A stretch of DNA of 64,000 bases from Protea cynaroides (lineage: Eukaryota; Streptophyta; Magnoliopsida; Proteales; Proteaceae): assembly GCA_028583415.1 (NCBI GenBank), contig CM053276.1:113741502-113805501 (forward strand), given 5' to 3'. Below are positions 53,447 through 64,000 of this stretch, piece by piece; the first letter of the stretch is position 1, and the number at the start of each line of letters is the position of its first letter. A program made the translations under genes and the position numbers. The notes under the pieces are model-generated. The model saw only the letters and a program-made list of their open reading frames with translations. It was not told where the DNA came from and did no database searches.

Positions 53447-56400
53447 ATGATTCGATTAGTCGCCGGCGTTATTCTCTTTAATTTATTCTTAGTTACAATT
53501 CAAAGCGTCTATGGTCGGAATCTTGTCAGCAATTCGTTCAAGCTGCCGTCGGAGGTGACGGAGTTCATGGATGGCATCAGCGAGGATGATGACGACGTGG
53601 GAACCAGATGGGCCGTTCTCATCGCTGGTTCTAAGGATTATATGAATTACCGCCATCAGGTATAATTCATTGGTGACGTGTTTGCTTTCTGTGGAATTTT
53701 TGTCATTGTTTCTCTACCCCAAAAGTTTGAGCTTCTGTTCGTCTTGTGCCATATTTGTTTGAAGTTGCTCTTGGCCTACTGTCTGTGTGAGGTTGGATTT
53801 TTTGAGTTTATGTTCGAAATTTCTGGGAGCTTATTTGCTCTTGTCGATCTTCTTGTGTAAGCTAATTTTATGTTAGTATTGTTAATCCTAAGTTTTTTTT
53901 TTCCCACCCTCCCTTTAGGCTGATGTATGCCATGCTTACCAAATCTTGAGAAAAGGTGGATTAAAAGATGAAAACATCATTGTTTTCATGTATGATGACA
54001 TTGCTTCACATGTGAACAACCCTAAACCAGGCGTGATCATCAATAACCCACATGGTGACGATGTTTATGAAGGAGTTCCAAAGGTTATTTTATTTTTTAT
54101 ATTCAGGTTTAAGCCTGCTTCTACTGTCTGTTGAATGTATCATCTAATGTCTTAACTTCCTGTTGCAGGATTACACTGGAAACGATGTTACTATTAACAA
54201 CTTTTTTGCTGTTCTCCTTGGAAACAAAGCTGCAGTTACAGGGGGTAGTGGAAAGGTTGTGGAAAGTGGTCCGAATGACCATATTTTCGTTTACTATTCT
54301 GACCATGGTGGTCCTGGGGTTCTTGGTTAGTAGCTTTATGCGGATGTCTTTTGCATTTAAATGTTTCAGCCTTCTCTCCTTGACTTCATGGTTTCTTCAT
54401 GGTCGAGAACCTGATATCCCTGCTCATGACTAGGCCATCAAGACTTGAAATTTAGATTTGTTTCAATTTGATCTGAATTTTAAATATACTCAAATATGTC
54501 TGGACCATAAGATTCTTGATCCAATCAAAATGTTCCGTCTTATATATTCAAGTTGTGTTCTCTTGAATTTTCATATGACACAGTTATATTTTTCCATTGG
54601 TTTGATTGCCATATCAGTTATTTACAAGAAGATCCAAGATTTTTGAATGATGAACTGACATGCTTTGTGCTCATGTCATGTTTTTCCTGTCAGGGATGCC
54701 TACTGGTCCTAACATTTTTGCGAATGATCTAATAGACGTGTTAAAGAAAAAGCATGCTTCAGGGACATACAAAAGCTTGGTAAATAACTTTTTATATATT
54801 GTTTGTATTCTTCTTCAAGGGTTTTGGATAGAGTTAATATCTTCTTGATTAAATTTTTATTTCTACAATATTATAGGTGTTCTATCTTGAATCTTGTGAG
54901 TCTGGGAGTATTTTTGAGGGCCTTCTACCAGATGGATTAAATATCTATGCAACAACAGCAGCAAATGCTGTAGAGAACAGTTACGCAAACTATTGTCCTG
55001 GCGGTAATCCTCCTCCTCCTCCAGAATATGATACGTGCTTGGGGGACTCATACAGTGTCGCTTGGATAGAAGATAGGTTTGTATTATAAATATAAGTGAA
55101 GGATTCTTAGGTCATAAAAGAAAGGAAATCACAAGATAGAGAATGTGTCCTATTGGGTCCCTTTTGGGAATTCAATATTATTCCCCTCTTTCTATTGGGG
55201 GTTTGGGGTTTTGCTAAATTTTAGTTTGTAACTTTGTATCTTGGCTAAAAACTCACTCCTTACATTTGCTGAGTTTTCATCAAAGCTCAGTTGCTTTCAT
55301 GGTCAACTTGTACCTGCACAACTGCAACCCTTGAAGCTGATATTGATTTGAACCCATGTCTTCTATTGTTTTTTTGGTCACTTTTTTTAGATAATGTGTT
55401 GTTTTAGGCTGACGAAATTTTAAAAATGTTTTTTTTTTTTAGCGGTAATTTGTGTTTACTTTTTTGTACGGTATTTAATCTGTTACTTGTTGGGCAGTGA
55501 AATACACGATTTGAGGAAAGAAAGTCTGAAGGAGCAGTATCTTCAGGTAAAAGCTCGAGCTTCACACTTGCATTACTTTATAGTGATATCGTAGCACCCT
55601 CCTATTTTGGGTTCTAAAGATCATCTAGAGTCTGTCCCTTCAAAAGATGTATACTTTTTGTCATGCAATTGAGTTCATTTTCGACATGGTTGGTATATGG
55701 ATATTCAGATGCTGGACCTCACCTCACATGTGAGGATGGATATGACACGATGAGTAACCTAGATAGACCTTCTTGGTTGTTTTAGTGTCTTGGCATTGAC
55801 CATGCATATAAAGTGTATTTAGTGTCCTATGCGACTGCCTTTCAGGACATTTCTGTCTTTTTATATGCTTGTTAAATTGATTCTCCATGTTTGAGAAATC
55901 TAATGGTGCGCATTTTTTCAGGTAAAAAATAAGACAGAGCTCTCTCATGTTCAACAATATGGGGATTTAGGTCTTGCTGAGGAGCACCTCTTTCTGTATA
56001 TGGGTACAAATCCCGAAATTGATTATTCAAGCTTCACAGAAGAAAGTTCCTCGCCGTCTTTTTCAACGCCTGTTAACCAACGGGATGCAGATCTTCTTCA
56101 TCTCTGGCACAAGGTTTGGTTAAATACCACTTTGTATGGTTTATCGAATCAAAATATTGTCTTTCTCTCTTAAAATGCTGATAAATGAGGGCGAGTCTTA
56201 GGGTGACCGTAATATTATCATATTGTAATACATAGCGGTCACAGGTTCAAAACATGAAAACAACCTCTCCACGTTGTGGGGATAAGACTGTGTACATTTT
56301 GCCCTCCCCAGACCATGTAATGACGGGAGCCTCTCCCTTTTTCTTAAAACTGTTCTCTCTCTCACATTTTTTTTTTTTGGGGTGGGGGTGGGGGTATTGT

Positions 56401-56907
56401 TCTCATACCAGTTCAGGAAAACTTCGGACGGATCTCCCAGGAAACTTGCAGCTCAGAAGCAGTTTATGGATGCAGTGTCTCATAGGATGCACATAGACCA
56501 AAGTATTGAACTTATTGGAAAGCTTTTGTTTGGAATTGAGAAAGGTCCAAAGGTTCTGAATGCTGTTCGTCCTGGAGGACAGCCACTTGTAGATGATTGG
56601 GATTGCCTTAAGACGATGGTTAGTCACCCAACTCTTACCACTCTCCTAGAAGCCTAGACTGATTCAAGATGATTAAGGTTTCAAGCATATTTTGTTTCTG
56701 GGAATTCATTTGTCTTCTGTGCAGGTGAGGACTTTTGAGACACACTGTGGATCTTTATCCCAGTATGGGATGAAACACATGCGCTCCCTTGCTAACATCT
56801 GCAATGCGGGTATAAAGCAGAAGCAGATGGCTGAGGCCTCAGCCCAAAATTGTGTCAAGATACCCTCTAATCCTTGGAGTTCACTTCAGAATGGATTCAG
56901 TGCATGA
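53447..56907 (+). CDS. Vacuolar processing enzyme (legumain, C13 cysteine protease), nine exons, 483 aa
   Basis: Exons 53447-53659, 53919-54083, 54169-54325, 54694-54779, 54877-55076, 55498-55546, 55922-56113, 56412-56618 and 56725-56907; all GT-AG, all in phase, giving 483 residues, normal for plant VPEs, which usually have nine exons. A signal peptide (MIRLVAGVILFNLFLVTIQS) is followed by the C13 domain: GTRWAVLIAGS, NYRHQADVCHAYQIL, FMYDDIA and GVPKDYTG. Catalytic His172 is in YYSDHGGPG and Cys214 in FYLESCESGS. PPPPPEYDTCLGD and the C-terminal prodomain ([20 protein letters not shown]...) complete it. VPEs cleave after Asn/Asp to mature vacuolar proteins and act in programmed cell death. 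ATG 53447 was preferred to the in-frame ATG at 53342 because it opens directly into the signal peptide. Small departures: ESC for the commoner EAC before the catalytic Cys, and AGSKDYMNYRH where AGSSGYxNYRH is usual. Confidence 0.96.
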
Positions 56908-57020
56908 TCAACAAACAAGGCAGAAAGACCTTTTGGTGTCTTCTATGTGGTTATGGGACTAAGATTGATGGAACTATTTTAAATACTACATGGAATCATA
57001 TATCATGATGGTTGGTCTCT

Positions 57021-57026
57021 AATAAA
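57021..57026 (+). terminator. Poly(A) signal of the VPE gene
   Basis: AATAAA, 114 nt after the stop codon, in an AT-rich 3' UTR. Confidence 0.6.
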
Positions 57027-57292
57027 ACTATGTAAAATGTGATTAATAATAATGAAAGGTTCTGTTTGTGCATCTCTAGTGGAATATTGTTGCTTCCTCT
57101 TTGGTTTTCCCAGAATAATTTTATTAAAAGAAGTAACAATAATGGTGATCTGAATTCAGAGAAAGGTCATTGAAATGAGACAGCTGCAACATTTTCTTTA
57201 AATAAATGTGTATTCTTCCAGTGGGTTCAAATCATCCAGCATCACAGAAAATCTATTTGGAATTGGACAAACACTCAATGATGGAAAAGGAG

Positions 57293-57459
57293 AATTTCTT
57301 TTAGGTTCCATTTGTTTTTATGTGAATGATGAAAAAGAAAAAAAAAAATTCTGTACATAAGATTTTCTATTAATGTAAACTGTAAAAAAAAAAAAAAAAA
57401 GGTCGGAAAAATTTTCATGTTACATCTTACAACGAAACAAATAGAGCCCAAAAGAAATT
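57293..57459. mobile_element. Probable hAT-like MITE
   Basis: Inverted ends: AATTTCTTTTAGGTTCCATTTGTTT on the left (57293-57317) pairs with the complement of AAACAAATAGAGCCCAAAAGAAATT on the right. The (A)n interior is non-coding. GGNTCNATTTGTTT ends are common in hAT-derived MITEs. No clear target duplication was found. Confidence 0.45.
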
Positions 57460-58525
57460 ATTATTCATGAGCAAGTTTCTGATCCTTATCATCTAAATGG
57501 TAACCTTTTGTCCTATAAGGGTTCTAGTCGTGGTGGTGGTGGTGGAGAGAACATCTCTTAAACCAGATTGAAAATCATGACTTCACAATTACCAGGAAAA
57601 ATGAAAAGCTACCCTGATAGGTCCCTAACCCTTTTGAATCACGTGGTCTATTTCTATATTCATCTCAACTTGATAAAGTTAATCCACTCTGACCTTAAGG
57701 GAAGCAAAGCATTGTTAAAACTCATCTTAATTGAAAAAAAAAAAAAAGAAAAAAAAAATCCTTGAATCAATTAAATCTTCTGCATCTTAGGGTGGTTTCA
57801 TTTAACATCAAATTTCTCTGTTTTTGTGCAAACATCACGCTCCCAAATCCTGACATATTAATAAGGATTAAAAAGGACATAAGAATCCATATGATATCTT
57901 CCAAAATAACTCAAATTGAATTCATTTTTTCTAATTGGCATCCTAAAGTTAGCACGCTCATGAAAAGTATTCCTCTGTGGCTATTTGGGTCTTCTTTAAA
58001 CAACAGCCCCAGAACTTCTTGGGGAGCACCTTCATGTGGAATCAAACGCTTGTGGAGCATCTTCTCTACCTCCCTCAAAGGTTCTTTGCAAAATAAAAAT
58101 AGAGCTACGGACCAGTAGAAAACCCACGAGCTCGGTAAGAGAAAAATAAATTCCAAAATCGTAAAAGGAAGAACTTGAAGGAAGATGCACTGTTCAGATT
58201 TACCCAAAAAAAAAGATGCACTATTCAAATCAACCCGTTCTACAACAAAATGTGAATGGAACGAAATACTCTTTTGTAGAGAACTTGAGCTTGAAAGAAT
58301 GTGTAAGGGTGACAATTTAGTGGGCCAACCTACAAGACAAGTGCCCCATTATTCAGGCCCAAGCTGAGCCTCTGTTCTTACCAAAAAAAAAAAAAAAAAA
58401 AGAAAAAAAGAAAAAAAGAGTTGAGCCTCTGTATGGACCATAGAAATCTATGTAGCATAAGAACTTGGAAAAATGAAAGTAATGACTAATAGAACAAGGC
58501 CATGGTTTGGGCGATTTGCCCTTCC

Positions 58526-58556
<31 letters not shown>

Positions 58557-59049
58557 CCAACCCATTCGTACTTTATGTTGGGAAGTTAATCGGTGTTTCA
58601 ATCATTGTTTCTTTAGAAATTACAAATTATTTTTGGGCCTAGGGCTTTTAATGGTTAAGGAGTTTAAATTTATTTGAAATATAAAAATAAAACCTTCGCA
58701 AGTTTATCTCGAGTTCTTGCTACACTCTAACCTAGTTCCAACTTTTTACTAGAAGAAAAAAAAAAAAAAAAACCTAATTCCAACTTATACTTATCATCAT
58801 CATTCGAACAATTTAATCAATCATCGTGCACTTATTTTATAAGGAGAAATGATCAATACACTATCACCATATAGTAGTGTAAGAATCATGGGTTACATCA
58901 AAGATCAACTTTATAGATGAGCTAATTTGAGACATACAAGATGAGTTTCCTTGGCATATGCCTTTTATTTTGTTGTAGCAGAGTATATTGAAGTCATACA
59001 TGTTACGTCTAAGAGAGCACCATTGGTTTGTAAAGAGAGGATAAAGTAA

Positions 59050-59080
<31 letters not shown>

Positions 59081-59226
59081 TAAATGAGTATTTATGAGAT
59101 AAGAGAATATGAGAGTGCTCGTGTATTTACAAATTTTTGGATGACAAAGATAGTGACAAATGGGGTGAGAAATAAGAATTGAGATGTGGTCACAGGTCTA
59201 ATTTAAAACCTCAAGCAATTTGATGT
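57460..59226. other. Intergenic sequence with poly-A tracts and (GA)n
   Basis: No gene assigned. A minus-strand frame at 57911-58315 (134 codons) has no features I recognise. Long A runs are at 57728-57757, 58381-58418 and about 58525-58552, and a (GA)n run is at about 59058-59090. Confidence 0.5.
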
Positions 59227-60340
59227 CACTACAAGAAAGTAGGTCTACGGCGGCATTTTTATAGCGGCGTTTCGTATTAAAAGTAGCTATTGATTATAAA
59301 TAGCGGCGTTTTTTAAAAAACGCCATCGTAGGGAGTGTACAAAGCGGCGTTTGCTAAGGGTATCCAGCGGCGTTTTTTAATAAACGCCGTTGTATCGTTA
59401 CAAAACGCCGTCATAGGTCACATACACAGTGGCGTTTTGTATAAAACGCCGTCGTAAGAGGCATACAAAGTGGCATTTAATACCAAATGACGTCGTAGGT
59501 CATACAAAGTGGCAGTTACTACAAAACATCATCGTAGTTCATATACACAATGGAGTTTGTTAAGAAAGACTGTCATAGGGTCCTTCTAATTCCTGCTTCC
59601 CTGTCCCGTGCTTTATTTTGTTTACAATATGAGGGACATTGCTGCGTTTGTTTGAAAACGCAGTTATGAACTATATATAAATATGGCGTTTGTGTAACCA
59701 ACAAAAATGCAGTTTTTGATCAGGTGCACGGCGGCGGAAACACAGGTATGAAACGAATACCCATGAACCCATATTTTTATCTTCGCACTTTTCTTCCCTG
59801 CACCTCAATTTATTTTCACCTTGCCTCTCAGATTTCCTTCTTCTTTACTAAAAATTACCCTAGCTGAGTCTCTTTCTCTCAATCTTTTTCTCTTCTTTTT
59901 ATTTTTTATTTTTTTTATTATTATTTTTTATGATGTTAGTTACATGTTTGAATAAGAGAGATCGCGGAAGTCCAAAGTCCTATGCCTGAGCCAGAAACTG
60001 AAAAACTCACTGGATGATTTTGTCCCTTTTACAAACAAGGCAAGCTGATTATTTTCTTTTTTGGTTAGTTCTGTTACATCCCTGCCTATTATTAGGTTTT
60101 TGTTCTGTTTTAGATTGATTAGTATCAATAGGTTTCGATATGATTTTGTCAAAAACTGATACTGAACCTCACCTTTAGAGGGTTCAAGTTTTTTTTTTTT
60201 TAGGTAGGTCGAGGGTTCTAGTTCCTCCCTCTATTTTCGTTAGTAGTCCTCTGCAATGACGAGAAGATCTGGAGCCGTAGGATAAGAAGTCTAAGCACCT
60301 AGTTGTGTAGAAAGCGGCGTTTCCTACAAAAAGCCATCGT
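59227..60340. repeat. GGCGTTT/AAACGCC subterminal repeat array
   Basis: More than a dozen GGCGTTT or AAACGCC units in both orientations, often as hairpins such as GGCGTTTTTTAAAAAACGCC (59304-59323), densest from 59249 to 59460, with decayed copies (GCATTT, GCAGTT, GCGTTTG) to about 60340. They would be binding sites for the element's TNPA-class protein. Confidence 0.85.
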
Positions 60341-60759
60341 AGGAAGTCTATGAAATTAAATTTTCACTTCCCGCGCCTCATCCCCGCACTATTAGATATT
60401 GATTATACATTGTTGCGTTTGTTTGGAAACACAACTATTCATTGCAACGTTTGCTATGAAATGCCGGTACGGATCAAAATCCCGCCACGAACCCATTATT
60501 TTTCCTTTCCCGCCTTATTCTTCTCTCTTAGTTTTCATTTTTTTTCAGTTTTGTGCCTGGATTCTCATCCGAACTTCTCGGTTGAGCCCTAACTAATTCT
60601 CTTTCTCTCAAACTCTGCTATATTTCGTCTCTCCTCCTCTCAGCTCTCGCCCTAACTATATTCATGCACCCTCCATTCTCGCTGAATAATCTCCTTAATC
60701 GATTCTCTCCTTCTCTCAGCTCTCTCAATCGATAGAGAACCTGCGCTTGTGCCATCATC

Positions 60760-60886
60760 AATCGATTCTCTCCTTGGAAGCCACAGGAAATACTGGAGAC
60801 CAGAGAAGGGGAAGCCTCTAAATGATTTAGAGCCTGTGCTTGCACCATCATCAATCGATTCTCTCCTTGGAAGCCACAGGTAATCC
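60760..60886 (+). repeat. Short duplicated leader block in CACTA 2
   Basis: A block with CATCATCAATCGATTCTCTC followed by CTTGGAAGCCACAGG occurs twice, about 95 bp apart (about 60748-60786 and 60845-60882). Confidence 0.75.
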
Positions 60887-61157
60887 TTGATCCAAGTATG
60901 AGTCCTCTGTCTCTCTCTCTCTCATCTATCGATTATCTCTCTTTTACAAGAATTTTTTTGGCTGAACAATCTTCTGGGATTGTATTTGCAAACAAATGTA
61001 TTCTGGGTTTTGGAGATATGCGGACAAATTTCTCTTAGTCGTAATTGCAATTTTTAGATTTCTCTTAGTCGTAATTGCAAACGAATGTATTCTGGGTAAC
61101 GATTGTATTTGCAATCCTTACCTAGAGCAATGCTTTAGATGCTCATAGAACAGAGGA

Positions 61158-61298
61158 CTTCCTTCAATATCTATTTGATCATCGTCCAATGCTAGTTTGT
61201 TAGATCTTGAGAATTACTAATTTCTAATTCTAAGTTTCTAAGTTGGGAGTCAATCCATATCTCTTTATCTAACCAGAATAGGCTAAAATTTTGAGGAG
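61158..61298 (+). repeat. Direct repeat of about 141 bp, left copy (right copy 63857-64000)
   Basis: Starts CTTCCTTCAATATCT and ends AAAATTTTGAGGAG. Almost identical to 63857-64000, which runs to the window edge, so the repeat may continue. Differences are a few substitutions and a 3-bp insertion (ATC). The 2.7-kb spacing suggests a segmental tandem duplication or a nested insertion inside the element. Confidence 0.9.
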
Positions 61299-62113
61299 TT
61301 GTTTCCACCTAGGAGACATACCTTCAATCAGTGTTTCAGCCCCATCCAACTAGTGATTTGACAGATCTAAGCAAGGCAAGTTTTCTGGTTCTTCTAATAC
61401 CCTGCGGCCAGGTTGTATGTGCAGTGTCTGGCACTGTTTTGCTTGCTGATTTGTGAGATATTGATGTACCTACTGGTTGTGTTAGTGCATCAATCCTACA
61501 GTAGGGCTGGTTTTTGAGTTGAGAACTGATCCTGCATTACATTGGGTGTAGTAAATTCCCAAATGATATTGACTTAGATGAGTAATAAAACCATGCTTAA
61601 GCCAAAGGCAATATGGATTACAAAACGTCTAGCCTCATGCCCTTCAAACATCAACAAACCCTCCCTACAAAACAAAAAAAAAAAAAACAAAAAAAAAGAG
61701 AGCATTGCTAACAGATTTTATATATTATTATTAATTTTTTATGTGTTGATGTATATATACAATTTTCCTTTGAGTTTGTTTCTTTCCCCTTTCCACATGT
61801 GATGCTGTACATATTAATTTTGCCTTTCAATTTGTTTCTTTCCCCTTTCCACCTCCATTAATATTCATGTTATTACCCATGTTCTGAATCCAAAGCTCTG
61901 AAATAAGTGAAGCCACTTACCTTAAACATACTACATAACAGACAGACATATTATGATTACACAGCTTGCATGGTCCATAAAAAGCCTCATCTGGATGTGA
62001 TTTACTTAGCAGCCTGCTTCTAAATTGACACAAATAGCGTTGAAGTCAAGTAAATCAAAGATTATTGGAATTAACACAGTCAGATGTGCGATCATTTAGA
62101 ATTAGAAAACTAC

Positions 62114-62212
62114 CAAAATCATTAAAAAAAATAAGCTTATCACTTCGAGGAGTGAAATCATAAAGAGTCCCAGCAGCACCAGAGTTTTGCAGACAACCAA
62201 AGCTTCTTCCTC
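62114..62212 (-). pseudogene. Possible exon of a plant glycine-rich membrane protein, captured
   Basis: On the minus strand an ACTTGCAG acceptor precedes a frame reading GRSFGCLQNSGAAGTLYDFT, then PRSDKLIFFNDF, followed by a GTAGTT donor-like site. The SFGC-x2-NSGAAGTLYD block resembles large plant glycine-rich membrane proteins (the family of Arabidopsis At5g11700 and At5g47020) as I remember them. A single short exon, so the identification is tentative. Confidence 0.4.
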
Positions 62213-63856
62213 CTGCAAGTAACATACCAGAATTGCTAATAACATTGAACATAAACAAACTGAAAGAGAGAGAAGTTCCCATCAGAGCACAAGGGGGTAA
62301 AAAGGATGTCATATCATCAAAACTCTAAGATCAAGCGGTGAATATTCAAAGGAAATCAACCTTAAAGAATGCCCAACCAAGCCAACTAAGAGTTCTTACA
62401 ATTATTAAAACAAACATGCACAATGATAAATGGAAAAAGGGAAAACAGAATACCAAGAAATAACAAAAACATAGATAGGCGGTCAACATGATATTTTAAT
62501 GTGGAATCTAGAATACCTTTTTAGTACTACAATAAACTTCAACCCAACGGGCATCTATTTACAAGGGTCATCACAACCTTGGCTATCACTCGATGTGCCA
62601 AGGACAAAAAACTCATACACATTACAGCTCAAAGTACTACATAAATAGAACTCATACATATAAGAAATCACATTAAAAGATGACAATTAGCATAAGATCA
62701 GTTCCTACAGAAGGGGAAGGGAGCACCCAACACAAAAAAAAATAATAATAATAATAACAAAGTTGGGCCAGGGAGAGGGGACAGATGTGGACACCCCCAA
62801 TGCTTCTCAGTCATAAAGCATGCAAATTTTTAGTTTGTGCAGCTGAAACAATTTGTCCTCAATCCTGTTAGTCAAGTAACTACTCAAATTATCCTTTACT
62901 GTATTACGAGGGAATTTTGTAACTCCAGGTTTCTCTGGCTGGTTCAAAGCACAGGTTTAAAGGAGTCAAGATTCTTGGGATGGGATGATAATAATAGTAT
63001 TATTATTATTATGATAACCATCATCAACATTATTATAATACTACTTTGAGTTGGTCTTAGTTAAGCCTATAGCCCTATCCAGTTCCTCATTTTGGTGTCT
63101 CACATCTGAAATTCAAAACCACTTGGGATTTCAGATACAGTCTAATTATTTCATGACTCAGCCCCCCTGAATGTTATGGAGTCACTGCTTCAAGGCAGAT
63201 AAACTTACTGCTCAAATAGTCAAATCAGGTCAGGCTCAGGCATACTGTTACTGGCTATACATTATAGAGTAAGGGAATGAATCCGCTGACTGTATTGCTT
63301 GTAGCACCTCACTGATCCCTGTACAGGACCTTTCACCCACAAGATCAGCTACCACATGAAGTCAAGATTGCTATTTGACATCAGACCTGGACTCCCCTTG
63401 TTACAGCTTGGAGATGATTGAGAAGTTCCCTCTTTATTTTTTGGTAGTAAAATTAGTGGTAAGGCATCAGATAGAGCTCCCTTGAGATCTTGGGTTCAGA
63501 GGGTAATACCTTTATTTTCTTTGAGATTGTGAGATAAGGCCATCCTAACCCCATCCCCCCCCCCCCCCCCCCCCCCCCCCAATACACACACAAAAGAACT
63601 TGGGTTGTAGTTCTAAATGTCCCAAACTACTGGAAAGAAACCAATGCAGGCAAATCAGCATAGTGTTCACCGCTCCAGTTTCTTCATTATATATGGATAC
63701 AAAAGCTCCTTGATTGGAAATGACAAAAAAAGATGAAATTCACAGTTTATGGTTAATGTTCATGAGTATCCTTGCAGAAACTTCTTGGTGCCTTATCTCC
63801 TAAGCTACCCATCAGATGACCCTCAATTTCTGGTATGATCGTCCCCTCATTGAACG
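62213..63856. other. Non-coding sequence in CACTA 2 with simple repeats
   Basis: No gene assigned. (AAT)n near 62743-62757 and 62988-63045 (ATAATA/TATTAT, able to fold back), and a long poly-C run of about 24 nt at 63557-63580 before ACACACA. Confidence 0.5.
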
Positions 63857-64000
63857 CTTCCTTCAATATCTGTTTGATCATCGTCCAATGCTAGTTTGTT
63901 AGATCTTGAGAATTACTAATTTCTAATTCTATGTTTCTAAGTTGGGAGTCAATCCATATCTCTTTTTCTAACCATCAGAATAGGCTAAAATTTTGAGGAG

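Larger units (their letters stand above)
59227..64000 (+). mobile_element. Second CACTA element, left terminus (right end outside window)
   Basis: Begins CACTACAAGAAAGTAGG at 59227, followed to about 60340 by many copies of AGCGGCGTTT and its complement AAACGCCGTCGTA, the palindromic subterminal repeats of an En/Spm-type element. After them (about 60600-60880) comes a C/T-rich leader-like block with two copies of CGATTCTCTCCTTGGAAGCC, the second ending CACAG/GTAATCC, a likely splice donor. No transposase domain is seen before the window ends. How far the element extends is not known, so the span given is an upper estimate. Confidence 0.6.

Noticed and set aside
57911..58315. 134-codon minus-strand ORF as a gene
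   Set aside because: No recognisable domain, low-complexity Ser/Phe start, no supporting splice or promoter context.
1..64000. tRNA or rRNA genes
   Set aside because: No tRNA A/B-box pairs with plausible folding and no rRNA stretches were noticed; the tRNA-Met-like matches are retrotransposon primer-binding sites.

Overview
This is a plant nuclear (angiosperm, probably eudicot-type) window: AT-rich, intron-containing genes with GT-AG junctions, plant-only gene families (vacuolar processing enzyme, NEP-interacting RING-H2 protein, plant bifunctional nuclease) and several classes of plant transposons stacked inside one another. Only two host genes look substantially complete: a nine-exon vacuolar processing enzyme (53447-56907, +) and a five-exon NEP1-interacting-protein-like RING-H2 gene (15254-16965, -), the latter with one abnormal splice acceptor. 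Host-gene fragments are a bifunctional nuclease (two exons, 13986-14309), a serine carboxypeptidase exon (46991-47086), a signal peptidase subunit and a small heat-shock protein piece inside a Pack-MULE (51005-52597), and a possible exon of a large glycine-rich membrane protein (about 62114-62212).

Layout. 1-10600: a Ty3/gypsy Tekay/Del-like chromovirus (family A, +) whose 5' LTR is itself split by a solo LTR of the same family. 10601-12478: truncated, inverted LTR of a related family B. 13.9-17.0 kb: host genes. 17.9-48.07 kb: a large CACTA (En/Spm) transposon, gene strand minus, with an intact six-exon Transposase_24-type gene and a broken Transposase_21/DUF4218/DUF4216 gene. It is opened by two LTR retrotransposons: a near-intact family B element (21192-33033, target duplication GAACA) lying in a transposase intron, and a family A element on the minus strand (36135-45832, target duplication AGGGT). 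48.07-48.94 kb: LTR fragment of a third family (C). 48.9-52.6 kb: Ty1/copia remnant carrying the Pack-MULE. 53.4-57.0 kb: the VPE gene. 59.2 kb to the end: one end of a second CACTA element.

The most unusual material is in the family A/B (and C) gypsy elements. (1) Their LTRs carry a short Cys-motif reading frame just upstream of the poly(A) signal, conserved across three diverged LTR families and eight copies here. (2) Gag and protease are separated by a short GT-AG, phase-1 intron at the same codon in families A and B, so Gag versus Gag-Pol could be set by splicing. (3) A long antisense ORF sits between the primer-binding site and gag in both families. (4) Family-specific clusters of a short palindromic motif occur both in the LTR and in front of gag. 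The gag-pol frames are ruined mostly by single-base stops, many of them consistent with C-to-T changes, as expected for methylated silenced elements.
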